From Betaproteobacteria bacterium (lineage in GTDB: Bacteria > Pseudomonadota > Gammaproteobacteria > Burkholderiales > Casimicrobiaceae): a stretch of DNA of 40,027 nucleotides. Made by a program: the position numbers and the translations under genes. The stretch is from assembly GCA_013298045.1 (NCBI GenBank), contig JAAFJI010000006.1, positions 1 to 40,027 on the forward strand, given 5' to 3'. Shown here piece after piece: positions 32,703 to 40,027 of the stretch. Every line of letters begins with the position of its first letter. Positions within the stretch are counted from its first letter, which is position 1. Under the pieces are notes generated by a model, which searched no databases, was not told the origin of the DNA, and saw only the letters and a program-made list of their open reading frames with translations.

Positions 32703-33794
32703 ATGGCGCAGCACTCCTCGGTCTATGACGAAGGCTACGATTCGCTCGACGTCAGCACGCGCGCGGCAATGGCCTACGTGCAGCAGCATCGACCGCGCTC
32801 AGAGCCGGCGAGGCTTGCGGAGCTTGCGCCGAAGATACCGCCCGAAGTGGCTCGAACGCTCATCGTTGCCGACACAGCGTGCGATTTGCCACAGGCATGG
32901 CTGGATCAACATTCGGTGTCGATCCTGCCGCGCAGCGTCCGCGTCGAAGGGCGCGAATTTCTCGAAACTCGTGCCAATACCAATGTGGTGAAGCTGCTCG
33001 ATCATTTCGCACGGGGCGGTGAAGCACCGTCGCAGAGCTTGCCGCTAGCCGCCGCTGCGATGCGCAACGAAATGCATCAGTGGCTCGGCGTCAATACCGA
33101 CTCGGTGCTTCTGCTTTGCCTGTCCGCGCGGCGCAGCCGGATGTACGTCAACGCACTTGCGGCCACCCAATCGCTCGTGCTCATTCACAACAAAGTACGT
33201 CGCCTCGCCGGAAATCGCGCACCGCTGACCGCGTGGGTGATCGACTCTGCAAACGCCCTCGGGGGTGTCGGCGTTTTGCTGTCGCACGCCGTGCGCTTGC
33301 GCGAATCCGGCATGATGCCGGCGAATATCGCGGTGACGCTTAATACCTTTCGCAACAGCGTTCACACCCTGGTTGCGCCACATGACATGGCATTCGTCGC
33401 ACGTAGCGCACGCAGCATCGAGCACCGACCGATCGCGGGCTGGAAGGTCAGCCTGGCGACGCTGCTCGATTTCAAGCCGATTTTGCATTTCAATGCGGAT
33501 CGGGTGGCTGCCATTGCTCGGGTTCGAGGGCAGCTACGTGCGGTGGAGGACGTTCTGACGCGATTGATGCATGTCGTCGAGGCTGGCGCGCTTGCCACGC
33601 CTTTCATAGCGCTGAGCTATGCCGGAAAACTCGAAGACATTGAAAGTCTGCAGAGCTACAAAGTGCTGCGTGCCTGGTGTAATCGTCATCAAATTGCGAT
33701 GTCGCTCACCATGATGAGCGCCACTGGCGTGCTGATGTTGGGTCCGCGCGCGCTTGCCGCAAGCTTTGCGAGCCAGCAATTCCGCGGCGAGTAA
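32703..33794 (+). CDS. DegV-like protein
   Basis: From the ATG at 32703, with AGGTGA nine bases upstream, the product has 363 residues; a GTG at 32691 is the alternative. The DegV fold is suggested by IVADTACDLP (about 52-61, compared with the usual TDSTCDLP), SILPRSVRVEGREF (about 70-83), PSQSLPLAAAAM, LCLSARRSRMY in place of LSSxLSGTY, VIDSANALGGVGVLLSHAV, and LLDFKPIL near 255. DegV proteins bind fatty acids; some feed fatty-acid kinases. This copy is longer than the usual 280 residues, mainly at the N-terminus, and several motif residues are altered. The function is therefore less certain than the fold. Confidence 0.75.
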   Translation: MAQHSSVYDEGYDSLDVSTRAAMAYVQQHRPRSEPARLAELAPKIPPEVARTLIVADTACDLPQAWLDQHSVSILPRSVRVEGREFLETRANTNVVKLLDHFARGGEAPSQSLPLAAAAMRNEMHQWLGVNTDSVLLLCLSARRSRMYVNALAATQSLVLIHNKVRRLAGNRAPLTAWVIDSANALGGVGVLLSHAVRLRESGMMPANIAVTLNTFRNSVHTLVAPHDMAFVARSARSIEHRPIAGWKVSLATLLDFKPILHFNADRVAAIARVRGQLRAVEDVLTRLMHVVEAGALATPFIALSYAGKLEDIESLQSYKVLRAWCNRHQIAMSLTMMSATGVLMLGPRALAASFASQQFRGE

Positions 33795-33820
33795 ATCGCA
33801 CCGGTGAATTGGTTGCGCAC

Positions 33821-33826
33821 TAGAAT
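33821..33826 (+). promoter_or_regulatory. Possible -10 box of a leaderless arginase message
   Basis: TAGAAT, five of six matches, lies exactly six bases before the ATG at 33833. There is no Shine-Dalgarno sequence and only 38 bp to the preceding stop codon. Confidence 0.5.
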
Positions 33827-33832
33827 TTGCCG

Positions 33833-34756
33833 ATGAACGCACACCCGCCCATTCGCCTAATTGGCGCACCGACCGACATTGGCGCGGGCTCGCGCGGCGC
33901 TTCAATGGGCCCCGAGGCGATGCGCGTCGCGGGTATCGCCGCAGCGCTTGAAGCGCGCGGTTTGACGGTCTACGACGACGGTAATCTGGTCGGTCCGCCC
34001 AATCCGTGGCTACCGCCCGCCGATGGCTATCGGCATTTGCCGGAAGTGCTCGCCTGGAACGCGGCGGTGCGCGACGCGGTGCGCGATGCACTGCGTGCCA
34101 AAGAGTTCCCGATGCTGCTCGGTGGCGACCATTGTCTTGCGATCGGCTCGATCACCGCTGTTGCCGCGCATTGTCGCGAGCAGAAGAAAAATTTGCGAAT
34201 CTTGTGGCTCGACGCCCACGCCGATTTCAATACCAGCGCAATTACGCCGTCCGGCAACATTCACGGGATGCCGGTGGCGACGTTATGCGGCTTCGGTGCT
34301 GCGGCGCTTGTGAATCTTGCAAATCCGGCGCCTGCGATTCGACCGAGCGAAATTTCGCAGATCGGCATTCGCAGCGTCGACGAACATGAAAAGCGCTTCG
34401 TCAACGAGCAAGGGCTTGAAGTGTTCGACATGCGCTCGATCGACGAGCTCGGCATGCGAACGGTGATGCAAGACGCACTACATGACATTGACGATAACAC
34501 CCATCTACATGTGAGCTTCGATGTCGATTTTCTCGACCCCGATATTGCGCCAGGGGTTGGCACAACAGTGCGCGGTGGGCCGAACTACCGCGAAGCGCAG
34601 CTCTGTATGGAAATGATTGCCGACACGGGGCGGCTTGCGTCGCTCGATTTGATGGAGCTCAATCCAGCACTAGACGAGAAAAATCGCACGGCCGAACTGG
34701 CGCTCGACCTCATCGAGAGCCTATTCGGCAAATCGACGCTGATGCGCGAACGCTGA
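33833..34756 (+). CDS. rocF: Arginase
   Basis: This 307-residue protein shows all metal-binding motifs of the ureohydrolase family: GGDHCLAIGS with His100, WLDAHADFNT with Asp127, His129 and Asp131, and SFDVDFLDPD with Asp230 and Asp232, which hold two manganese ions. SGNIHGMPVA (140-149) is the substrate-side loop seen in true arginases rather than agmatinases. It hydrolyses arginine to ornithine and urea. The start ATG at 33833 is chosen over a TTG two codons upstream because of the family length and the TAGAAT box. No other arginine-degradation genes are beside it. Confidence 0.93.
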   Translation: MNAHPPIRLIGAPTDIGAGSRGASMGPEAMRVAGIAAALEARGLTVYDDGNLVGPPNPWLPPADGYRHLPEVLAWNAAVRDAVRDALRAKEFPMLLGGDHCLAIGSITAVAAHCREQKKNLRILWLDAHADFNTSAITPSGNIHGMPVATLCGFGAAALVNLANPAPAIRPSEISQIGIRSVDEHEKRFVNEQGLEVFDMRSIDELGMRTVMQDALHDIDDNTHLHVSFDVDFLDPDIAPGVGTTVRGGPNYREAQLCMEMIADTGRLASLDLMELNPALDEKNRTAELALDLIESLFGKSTLMRER

Positions 34757-34869
34757 GCGGGTGGGTCGGTTCTCGCCGCGCCCAGCGCGCGGTACGGGTG
34801 TTGCGTGAAGTTAGACATTTGTGGGCGGTGATTAAGTCGCGAGGGCGCGTTTTTGACACGTGACGCAAA

Positions 34870-34890
34870 TTACTGCTGCCGCCGCAGTAA
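34870..34890. other. Hairpin downstream of arginase
   Basis: TTACTGC (34870-34876) pairs with GCAGTAA (34884-34890). No T run follows, so it is at most a weak terminator. The stretch 34757-34869 before it shows no gene. Confidence 0.45.
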
Positions 34891-34903
34891 CTTCATAAAG
34901 CTT

Positions 34904-34988
34904 TGCCCCTATAAATAAGGTGCCCAATAAGAGAAAAATCAATTAAACTGGTCAATTAAACTTTCAAAAAGTTATATTTAATGGGGCA
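34904..34988. repeat. TGCC-family inverted-repeat element (85 bp)
   Basis: The left end TGCCCCTATAAATA and the right end TATTTAATGGGGCA are inverted copies in 12 of 14 positions. The interior is A-rich on the plus strand. It is a clear family member. Confidence 0.75.
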
Positions 34989-35023
34989 TACACTGTAAAA
35001 GCTGTTGTTGCGCAAAGGCTGTT

Positions 35024-35029
35024 TATAAT
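35024..35029 (+). promoter_or_regulatory. -10 box of a leaderless radical SAM gene message
   Basis: A perfect TATAAT ends six bases before the ATG at 35036, so transcription should begin at the start codon itself. This is the best single example of the pattern in the window. The -35 region is poor. Confidence 0.6.
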
Positions 35030-35035
35030 CACAGT

Positions 35036-36169
35036 ATGCGTGATGCCTCGTCCTCGTCTCCGCCGCCGCACAACGCATCCTTCGTTCAGAAAGGACGCGG
35101 CGCAACGCTCAACATGCCCGGTCGCTTCGAATCGCGTGAGGTGGAATCGATCTACGATGGTTGGTACAGCGCAGCGCCTGGGGCCGAAAACTCGGCGCAC
35201 GAAACGCGGGCAAAGACCGTGATTCACATCGAGAATGCGCGATCGATCATCTCGAAGAACGATTCGCCAGATATCCGATTCGACCAGTCGTTAAACCCGT
35301 ATCGCGGTTGCGAACATGGTTGCATTTATTGCTATGCGCGGCCGTCTCATGGGTACGTCAATCTCTCGCCCGGCATCGATTTCGAAACGCAACTCTTTGC
35401 CAAACGAAACGCCGCCGAACTGCTACGCAAGGAAATTTCGAAGAAAAACTACGTGCCTTCGCCGATCAATTTCGGGGCCAATACCGATCCGTATCAACCG
35501 ATCGAGCGCGTCGAGAAAATAACGCGTGCCTGCCTCGAGGTGTTGCTCGAAGCGAATCACCCGCTCACCATCGTGACTAAAAGCGCACTTGTCACGCGAG
35601 ATATCGATCTGCTCGCCGCGTTTGCCGAGAAGCGGCTGGTCAACGTCTTTGTTTCGATCTCGCAACTCGATAACGAACTCACGCGTATCCTCGAGCCGCG
35701 TGCAAGCACACCCGCGCGTCGTTTGCACGCGGTGCAAGCGCTCGCCGCTGTCGGCGTGCCAACCTGCGTGTTGGTCGCGCCGATCATTCCGTTCATCAAC
35801 GACGAATATCTGGAGCGCGTGCTCGAGGCGTCGAAGGAGGCCGGCGCAGTCGCCGCGAGCTACACGATTCTGCGCCTACCCTACGAGGTAAAAACGCTGT
35901 TCAAGGATTGGCTCGCGCAGCACTTTCCCGATCGCGCTGAGCACGTCATGAATCGCGTCCGCGATATGAAAAATGGTCGCGACAACGTGTCCGAGTTCGG
36001 TCTCCGGATGCGCGGCAGTGGCGTGTACGCCGACTTGATTCGCCAACGATTTCGCAAAACCTGTGCGCGTCTCGATCTGCGTGCTGAAAACCTGGTCAAG
36101 CTCGATGTCGCGGCGTTCCGCGCGCCGCGCACCGACGCCTGCGATCCCGCGCAAGCCTCGCTGTTTTGA
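35036..36169 (+). CDS. PA0069-type radical SAM protein
   Basis: This 377-residue protein has the radical SAM cluster motif CEHGCIYCYA with Cys92, Cys96 and Cys99. Before it stand KGRGATLNMPGRFESREVE (19-37) and DQSLNPYRGC (83-92), both typical of the PA0069 family. The later segments NFGANTDPYQPIE, LTIVTKSALVTRDIDLL and VAPIIPFINDEYLERVLE belong to the same family, which is related to spore photoproduct lyase-like and SplB-like repair enzymes. The substrate is unknown. The start at 35036 is supported by the conserved N-terminal KGRGA segment lying only 19 residues in. Confidence 0.92.
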   Translation: MRDASSSSPPPHNASFVQKGRGATLNMPGRFESREVESIYDGWYSAAPGAENSAHETRAKTVIHIENARSIISKNDSPDIRFDQSLNPYRGCEHGCIYCYARPSHGYVNLSPGIDFETQLFAKRNAAELLRKEISKKNYVPSPINFGANTDPYQPIERVEKITRACLEVLLEANHPLTIVTKSALVTRDIDLLAAFAEKRLVNVFVSISQLDNELTRILEPRASTPARRLHAVQALAAVGVPTCVLVAPIIPFINDEYLERVLEASKEAGAVAASYTILRLPYEVKTLFKDWLAQHFPDRAEHVMNRVRDMKNGRDNVSEFGLRMRGSGVYADLIRQRFRKTCARLDLRAENLVKLDVAAFRAPRTDACDPAQASLF

Positions 36170-36323
36170 GCGGACTGTCACGGTTGACCGCGCGGGCGCG
36201 ACTCGAACGGCTCGCGCGTGACGCCCGCACGCGTCGCGAAGGACAATTTCGCATTGTGACGAAATAACGATTCGTGCATTCGTTTATTCCAAAACAGAAT
36301 GATAGTGAGCGAGTGATCGATTT

Positions 36324-36329
36324 CACAAT
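36324..36329 (+). promoter_or_regulatory. Possible -10 box of a leaderless sulfite reductase message
   Basis: CACAAT, four of six matches, lies six bases before the ATG at 36336, in the same geometry as other genes here. The spacer 36170-36323 shows no clear CysB-type site. Confidence 0.35.
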
Positions 36330-36335
36330 GCTCGC

Positions 36336-38051
36336 ATGTATCAGTACACCGATTTCGATCAAACGATCGTGGACGAGCGGGTCGCGCAGTTTCGCAACCA
36401 GACAGAGCGCTTTCTTTCGGGCGCGCTCTCGGAAGACGAGTTCCGTCCGCTTCGCCTGCAAAATGGGCTCTACGTGCAAAAGCACGCGCCGATGCTGCGC
36501 GTCGCAATTCCGTACGGCCTGCTCAACACGAAGCAGCTGCGAATGTTCGCGCACATCGCGCGCACTTACGACCGCTGCTACGCGCACTTCACCACGCGCC
36601 AGAACATTCAGTACAACTGGCCGGCGCTCGCCCGCGTGCCCGACATCTTGGCCGATCTCGCGAGCGTACAAATGCACGCGATTCAAACAAGCGGCAACTG
36701 CATTCGCAACACGACGACCGATCAGTTTGCGGGCGTCGCACCGGATGAAGTCGTCAATCCCCTCATCTGGGCCGAGATCATCCGGCAGTGGAGCACGATT
36801 CATCCGGAGTTTGCGTACTTGCCGCGCAAATTCAAAATCGCCATCAGCGGCTCCCGCGAAGATCGCGCGGCGATTCTGGTGCATGACATCGGCCTGCAAG
36901 CAACGCGGGACGCAAACGGACAGATCGGCTTTCGCGTCGCAGTCGGCGGCGGTCTCGGGCGCACGCCGGTGGTGGGTGTCGTCATCAAGGAATTCCTGCC
37001 GTGGCAGCACCTGATCACCTACCTTGAGGCGATCCTGCGTGTGTACAACTTGACCGGTCGTCGCGACAACAAGTACAAAGCGCGCATCAAGATCACGGTG
37101 AAAGAAACCGGTGTCGCCGAGTTCGCCAAGCGCGTGGACGCCGAGTTCGCGAGAAACGAAAACGGTGCCACACGACTCAGCGACGTCCAGGTCGATGAAG
37201 TCGCCGCGCGTTTCAGCGCAGCCACCTATCTCGACTTACCGCAGGACGATGCAATCGTCGTTACGCTTGCCGCGAGCAACAATGCCTTCGCTCGCTGGCT
37301 CAAACGCAATACCCATCCCCACCGTGTTGCGGGATACGCCGCTGTCAGCCTGTCGCTCAAGCGAAAGGGCGTACCGCCGGGCGATGTGACCGCCAACGAA
37401 ATGGAGGCGATCGCCGCGCTCGCGGATCGCTACGCGCAGGGCGAGCTTCGCGTCACGCACGAACAGAACCTGGTGTTCGCCGATGTCGAACAGCGGGCGC
37501 TGCCCGAGCTCTGGCGCGAGCTTGACGCACTGGGTTTTGCGACGGCGAACATCGGACTCATCGGCAACATCATCGCCTGTCCAGGCGGCGATTTCTGTTC
37601 GCTTGCCAACGCCGTGAGCATCCCTGTTGCCCAGGCGATTCACGAACGCTTCGAGTCCCTCGACTATCAGTTCGACATTGGCGAACTTGACTTAAACATT
37701 TCGGGCTGTATCAACGCCTGCGGTCATCATCACGTCGGCCACATCGGCATTCTCGGCGTCGATAAGAACGGCGAAGAGTGGTATCAGGTCACCATCGGCG
37801 GCGCGCAGAGCATCGCGCAGGGCGGTGCCGACAGTGGTTTAGCCGCAAGCGAAGCTCTCTCGCAGCGCACCGCGCGCATCGGAAAAATCATCGGACCATC
37901 GTTTGCGCGGGCCGACGTGCCCGAGGTGGTCGAAAAACTCATTCAAACCTATCTCGGAGCGCGCGAGCGCGACGACGAACGCTTCGTCGACGTGGTCGCG
38001 CGGATTGGAATCGAGCCATTTAAGGAAAACGTATATGCCGAAACTCATTGA
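36336..38051 (+). CDS. cysI: Nitrite/sulfite reductase, hemoprotein (CysI-like)
   Basis: This 571-residue protein has two ferredoxin-like half-domains and two sirohaem/iron-sulfur regions. The first half has YAHFTTRQNIQYNWP and IQTSGNCIRNTTTDQFAG. The cluster cysteines are Cys415 and Cys421 (CPGGDFCSLAN) and Cys458 and Cys462 (CINACGHHHVGHIG), the spacing of siroheme sulfite reductases. It reduces sulfite to sulfide in cysteine synthesis. The next gene, DUF934, overlaps its end, the common betaproteobacterial arrangement. No cysH, cysD or cysN follows here, which is unusual, as they often do. The start is at 36336, fixed by YTDFDQ at the N-terminus. Confidence 0.93.
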   Translation: MYQYTDFDQTIVDERVAQFRNQTERFLSGALSEDEFRPLRLQNGLYVQKHAPMLRVAIPYGLLNTKQLRMFAHIARTYDRCYAHFTTRQNIQYNWPALARVPDILADLASVQMHAIQTSGNCIRNTTTDQFAGVAPDEVVNPLIWAEIIRQWSTIHPEFAYLPRKFKIAISGSREDRAAILVHDIGLQATRDANGQIGFRVAVGGGLGRTPVVGVVIKEFLPWQHLITYLEAILRVYNLTGRRDNKYKARIKITVKETGVAEFAKRVDAEFARNENGATRLSDVQVDEVAARFSAATYLDLPQDDAIVVTLAASNNAFARWLKRNTHPHRVAGYAAVSLSLKRKGVPPGDVTANEMEAIAALADRYAQGELRVTHEQNLVFADVEQRALPELWRELDALGFATANIGLIGNIIACPGGDFCSLANAVSIPVAQAIHERFESLDYQFDIGELDLNISGCINACGHHHVGHIGILGVDKNGEEWYQVTIGGAQSIAQGGADSGLAASEALSQRTARIGKIIGPSFARADVPEVVEKLIQTYLGARERDDERFVDVVARIGIEPFKENVYAETH

Positions 38052-38541
38052 CTCACACGGCGTACGCCTGAACGATCCCTGGCTCACCTATGCCGGAGAT
38101 GCCCACGCGATCGCTGCGGGCAGCTGCGTGATTCTGCCGCTCACCGAATTTCGCGAATTTGCCGGTACGTGGAAGAACCATGCCAAGGCAATTGGCGTCT
38201 TGCTGTCACCGTCGGACGACCCGGCGGCCATCGCGGGCGATTTCGATAAGTTGCGTGTGATTGCGATCGACTTTCCGAGCTTTACCGACGGACGCGGCTA
38301 TTCGCTCGCGCATCAGCTTCGCGAACGCCACGGCTGGACCGGCGAGCTTCGCGCGGTCGGCGACATTCAGCGCGACCAAATCGATCTGCTCTCGCGTGCG
38401 GGATTCGACACGTTCGGCTTGCGAGACGACCAGGATGCGGCGATTGCACTCACCGGGTTGAAGGATTTTTCGATTGCCTACCAATACAGTGCCGGTCGTC
38501 GCACGCCGCGTGTCGCACTGAACGGGCAGCTCACGCGCTGA
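38035..38541 (+). CDS. DUF934 family protein linked to sulfite reduction
   Basis: From the ATG at 38035 the protein has 168 residues; an upstream in-frame start has no family match. It overlaps the cysI end by 17 bp, with AAGGAAAAC just before the ATG as a ribosome-binding site, so the two are translationally coupled. DUF934 features are visible: FPSFTDGRGYSLAHQLRER (about 80-98), GELRAVGDIQRDQIDLLSR, then RAGFDTFGLR and YQYSAG near the end. Proteins of this family are found beside siroheme sulfite reductases and are thought to help in electron supply or assembly, without a settled role. Confidence 0.92.
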   Translation: MPKLIDSHGVRLNDPWLTYAGDAHAIAAGSCVILPLTEFREFAGTWKNHAKAIGVLLSPSDDPAAIAGDFDKLRVIAIDFPSFTDGRGYSLAHQLRERHGWTGELRAVGDIQRDQIDLLSRAGFDTFGLRDDQDAAIALTGLKDFSIAYQYSAGRRTPRVALNGQLTR

Positions 38542-38573
38542 ATTGGCGGCGATCTCGTAGCTTTGTGCAAAAA

Positions 38574-38660
38574 TGCCTCATAAAATAATATTTATGTGGA
38601 ATAAATCTTAGCTATTGAGAAGTCGCAAAATACATGTTCAGAGCTTTATCCGATGCGGCT
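38574..38660. repeat. TGCC-family inverted-repeat element (about 87 bp)
   Basis: The left end TGCCTCATAAAATA matches the consensus in 11 of the first 12 positions. The right end, ATCCGATGCGGCT, is degenerate but lies at the family spacing. The left end alone also forms a short palindrome (CCTCATAAAATA with TATTTATGTGG). It lies between convergent genes; no terminator is visible there. Confidence 0.55.
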
Positions 38661-38693
38661 AAGCGCAAGCAAGCTACATCTCATAGCGTCCGA

Positions 38694-39458
38694 TCACACG
38701 TGTAGCCCTTTGTAGACCGTGTTGTGATGCTCAGGCGCGCCATCGGCGGGGCGCGCGGCCGTGTAGTAATACATCGCGAGCGACGTGCGCCACTCAGCTT
38801 TCGGCGAGACGATCGGGTCGGGGTGACCGTGAAAGGTATCCGAGCGCGAATTAAACACAACCAACCGATTAAACAATGGCGCGTAGCTCGCCACTGCCGC
38901 GCCGTGCGGACCGTCCCACAGCTCGAGCTCGCCGCGCCATTCGGGTCGCCAGCGGGGATTGAGATACAAAAATACGTTGACCCGGCGGTAGGCGTCCAAA
39001 CGTTTTGAGTAGTTGAAGTCGGCGTGAATCTGCAACACGCCGCCACTGGGCACCAGGTGCAGACCGGCTCCTTCGAGGTGCGGGTCGGGCAGCAAATGAT
39101 CGATCCCAGTCAGCGTTTCGAGAAAGCCGATGAACCGGCTCGCATTCATCTCTGCGACCAGTCGATTGAGCGGCGTCGGCAGCGACGCCTCGTCGGAGAT
39201 CGCCCACTTGTCCTCAAAGCCCTGCGCGAAATAGCGATCCCACTTTCCAGGGCTGCCCGGCGAAGGCAGCGATTCGACCAGCGCCTCGGCGCTGTCTCTC
39301 GGCAGGAAATCCTCGATCATGCTGTGCGGATAGGGCGCACGGCTCCGATGCGAAGCGGCGTGTTTCGCAGCCAGCGTCGATAGTGTCGCGAAGGGAAGGA
39401 TTTCAGTCGGGTTCGTTTCGACCGGACGTCGAAACAAGGATTGCAACAGTGATTTCAT
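38694..39458 (-). CDS. 2OG-Fe(II) oxygenase, prolyl-hydroxylase-like
   Basis: This 254-residue protein has the double-stranded beta-helix oxygenase motifs: HADF with His145 and Asp147, the distal His210 in TFHGHPDP and the 2-oxoglutarate-binding Arg224 in WRTSLAMYYY. The segment NVFLYLNPRWRPEWRGELELW (161-181) is characteristic of the branch that hydroxylates amino-acid side chains or sugars. The substrate is unknown. It follows the PhoR-like gene by 40 bp on the same strand. GAGAAT lies six bases before its ATG (39465-39470), so it may have its own promoter and a leaderless message. Confidence 0.88.
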   Translation of the reverse strand: MKSLLQSLFRRPVETNPTEILPFATLSTLAAKHAASHRSRAPYPHSMIEDFLPRDSAEALVESLPSPGSPGKWDRYFAQGFEDKWAISDEASLPTPLNRLVAEMNASRFIGFLETLTGIDHLLPDPHLEGAGLHLVPSGGVLQIHADFNYSKRLDAYRRVNVFLYLNPRWRPEWRGELELWDGPHGAAVASYAPLFNRLVVFNSRSDTFHGHPDPIVSPKAEWRTSLAMYYYTAARPADGAPEHHNTVYKGLHV

Positions 39459-39498
39459 GTCGCAATTCTCCCATTCCGCCGCCCAGCCCAGCTTTGCG

Positions 39499-40027
39499 CT
39501 AGGTCAAAGGCAATCGCAGCCGAAAGGTCGACCCAACCCCGGCATCGCTTTCGATTTCGAGCGTGCCGCGATGGCGCTGCGCCACGTGCTTGACGATCGC
39601 AAGCCCGAGCCCAGTGCCGCCGGTCTCGCGAGAGCGCGATCGGTCAACCCGGTAGAAGCGTTCGGTCAGTCGCGGGATGTGTTCGCGCGCAATACCGACC
39701 CCCGCGTCGGTAATTTCGATGATCGCATCTTCGCCATCGGTCCGAACCGACAGCGCGATGCGGCCGCCGTCGGGCGTATAGCGCACTGCGTTTGACAGCA
39801 GGTTTGAAATCGCCGAACGGAGCTCCGCGCCGCTGCCGTTGAACGTCACCTCACCGAGCTCGCTGTCGAGCGGATGGCGACCATTGGAAAGCGCACTGGC
39901 ATCGGCGAGTGCCTCGGCTGCAATCGTGTGCAGTGACACCGGTGCCGCATCTACCGGCACCTGGTCGTTTTCAAGCCGCGCCAGCGTGAGTAAATCCTCG
40001 ACCAGGCGGCGCATGTTCTCGGTTTGT
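39499..40027 (-). CDS. phoR: Sensor histidine kinase, PhoR-like, C-terminal part
   Basis: The frame is open to the window edge, so the N-terminus is missing; about 175 residues are present. They begin in the second dimerisation helix (MRRLVEDLLTLARLEN) and hold the whole ATPase domain: N box NLLSNAVRYTP, G1 box DAGVGIA, F box ERFYRVDRSRS and G2 box GGTGLGLAIVKH. The RFYRVDRSRSRETGGTGLGL wording is that of PhoR, the phosphate-limitation kinase, but related kinases share it, so the symbol is a probable one. The partner phoB would lie outside the window upstream. Confidence 0.8.
   Translation of the reverse strand, partial: QTENMRRLVEDLLTLARLENDQVPVDAAPVSLHTIAAEALADASALSNGRHPLDSELGEVTFNGSGAELRSAISNLLSNAVRYTPDGGRIALSVRTDGEDAIIEITDAGVGIAREHIPRLTERFYRVDRSRSRETGGTGLGLAIVKHVAQRHRGTLEIESDAGVGSTFRLRLPLT

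Noticed and set aside
36096-37010. A 304-codon open frame antisense to cysI
   Set aside because: It runs across the radical SAM end, the spacer and the cysI start, as no real gene would; shadow composition.
3800-38660. The 85-bp elements as integron attC sites
   Set aside because: They lack the GTTRRRY/RYYYAAC core ends, no integrase gene is seen, and the genes between them are core genes in normal order.
3800-38660. The 85-bp elements as ordinary terminators
   Set aside because: The pairing arms are about 85 bp apart with no T run, and several copies lie upstream of genes or between divergent genes.

Overview
The window looks like chromosomal DNA of a betaproteobacterium of Burkholderiales type. 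The evidence is the gene order ispE, tRNA-Gln, prs, rplY; the pairing of a CysI-like sulfite reductase with a DUF934 protein; a proteobacterial DsbB; and strongest overall resemblance of the proteins to that class. The coding DNA is moderately GC-rich. I cannot name the species. There is no prophage, plasmid, CRISPR array, rRNA operon or full transposon. Nearly every gene is a housekeeping or ordinary metabolic gene; the unusual content lies between the genes.

Layout. 1-2530: end of ispE, tRNA-Gln, prs and rplY on the plus strand, closed by a two-way terminator against aroG (minus). 3640-4197: a gene-free stretch holding two short inverted-repeat elements. 4198-10724: a minus-strand series of a haloacetate-dehalogenase-like hydrolase, a DmlA/TtuC-type dehydrogenase, a protein of unknown function, an ECF-like sigma factor and a large membrane Ser/Thr kinase, with a divergent LysR regulator at 10905. 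12123-15550: a secreted DUF1800/DUF1501 pair. 15922-23755: proS, an N-formylglutamate amidohydrolase-like gene, an unrecognised gene, dsbB, rpsO and pnp. 23863-32238: a GT-C membrane protein, an MFS transporter, tex, mscS, a VOC protein and a threonine/serine dehydratase. 32703-40027: a DegV-like protein, arginase, a PA0069-type radical SAM protein, sulfite reductase with DUF934, a 2OG-Fe(II) oxygenase and the end of a PhoR-like kinase.

Three patterns run through the spaces between genes. First, there is a family of about ten A+T-rich elements. Nine are 85-87 bp long and one is 108 bp. Their ends are inverted copies of roughly TGCCCCATAAA, and their interiors do not resemble one another. Second, several REP-like palindromes of other families are present. 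Two of them supply the TAG stop codon of the neighbouring gene, and one supplies part of a likely -10 box. Third, many genes have a TANAAT-like -10 box 6 to 8 bases before the start ATG and no Shine-Dalgarno sequence, which predicts frequent leaderless mRNAs. A 47-bp near-perfect inverted repeat built of small palindromic units lies between rpsO and pnp.

The repeat family and the leaderless-promoter pattern are the observations most likely to be undescribed. Both are read directly from the sequence by eye, but what they do is inference.
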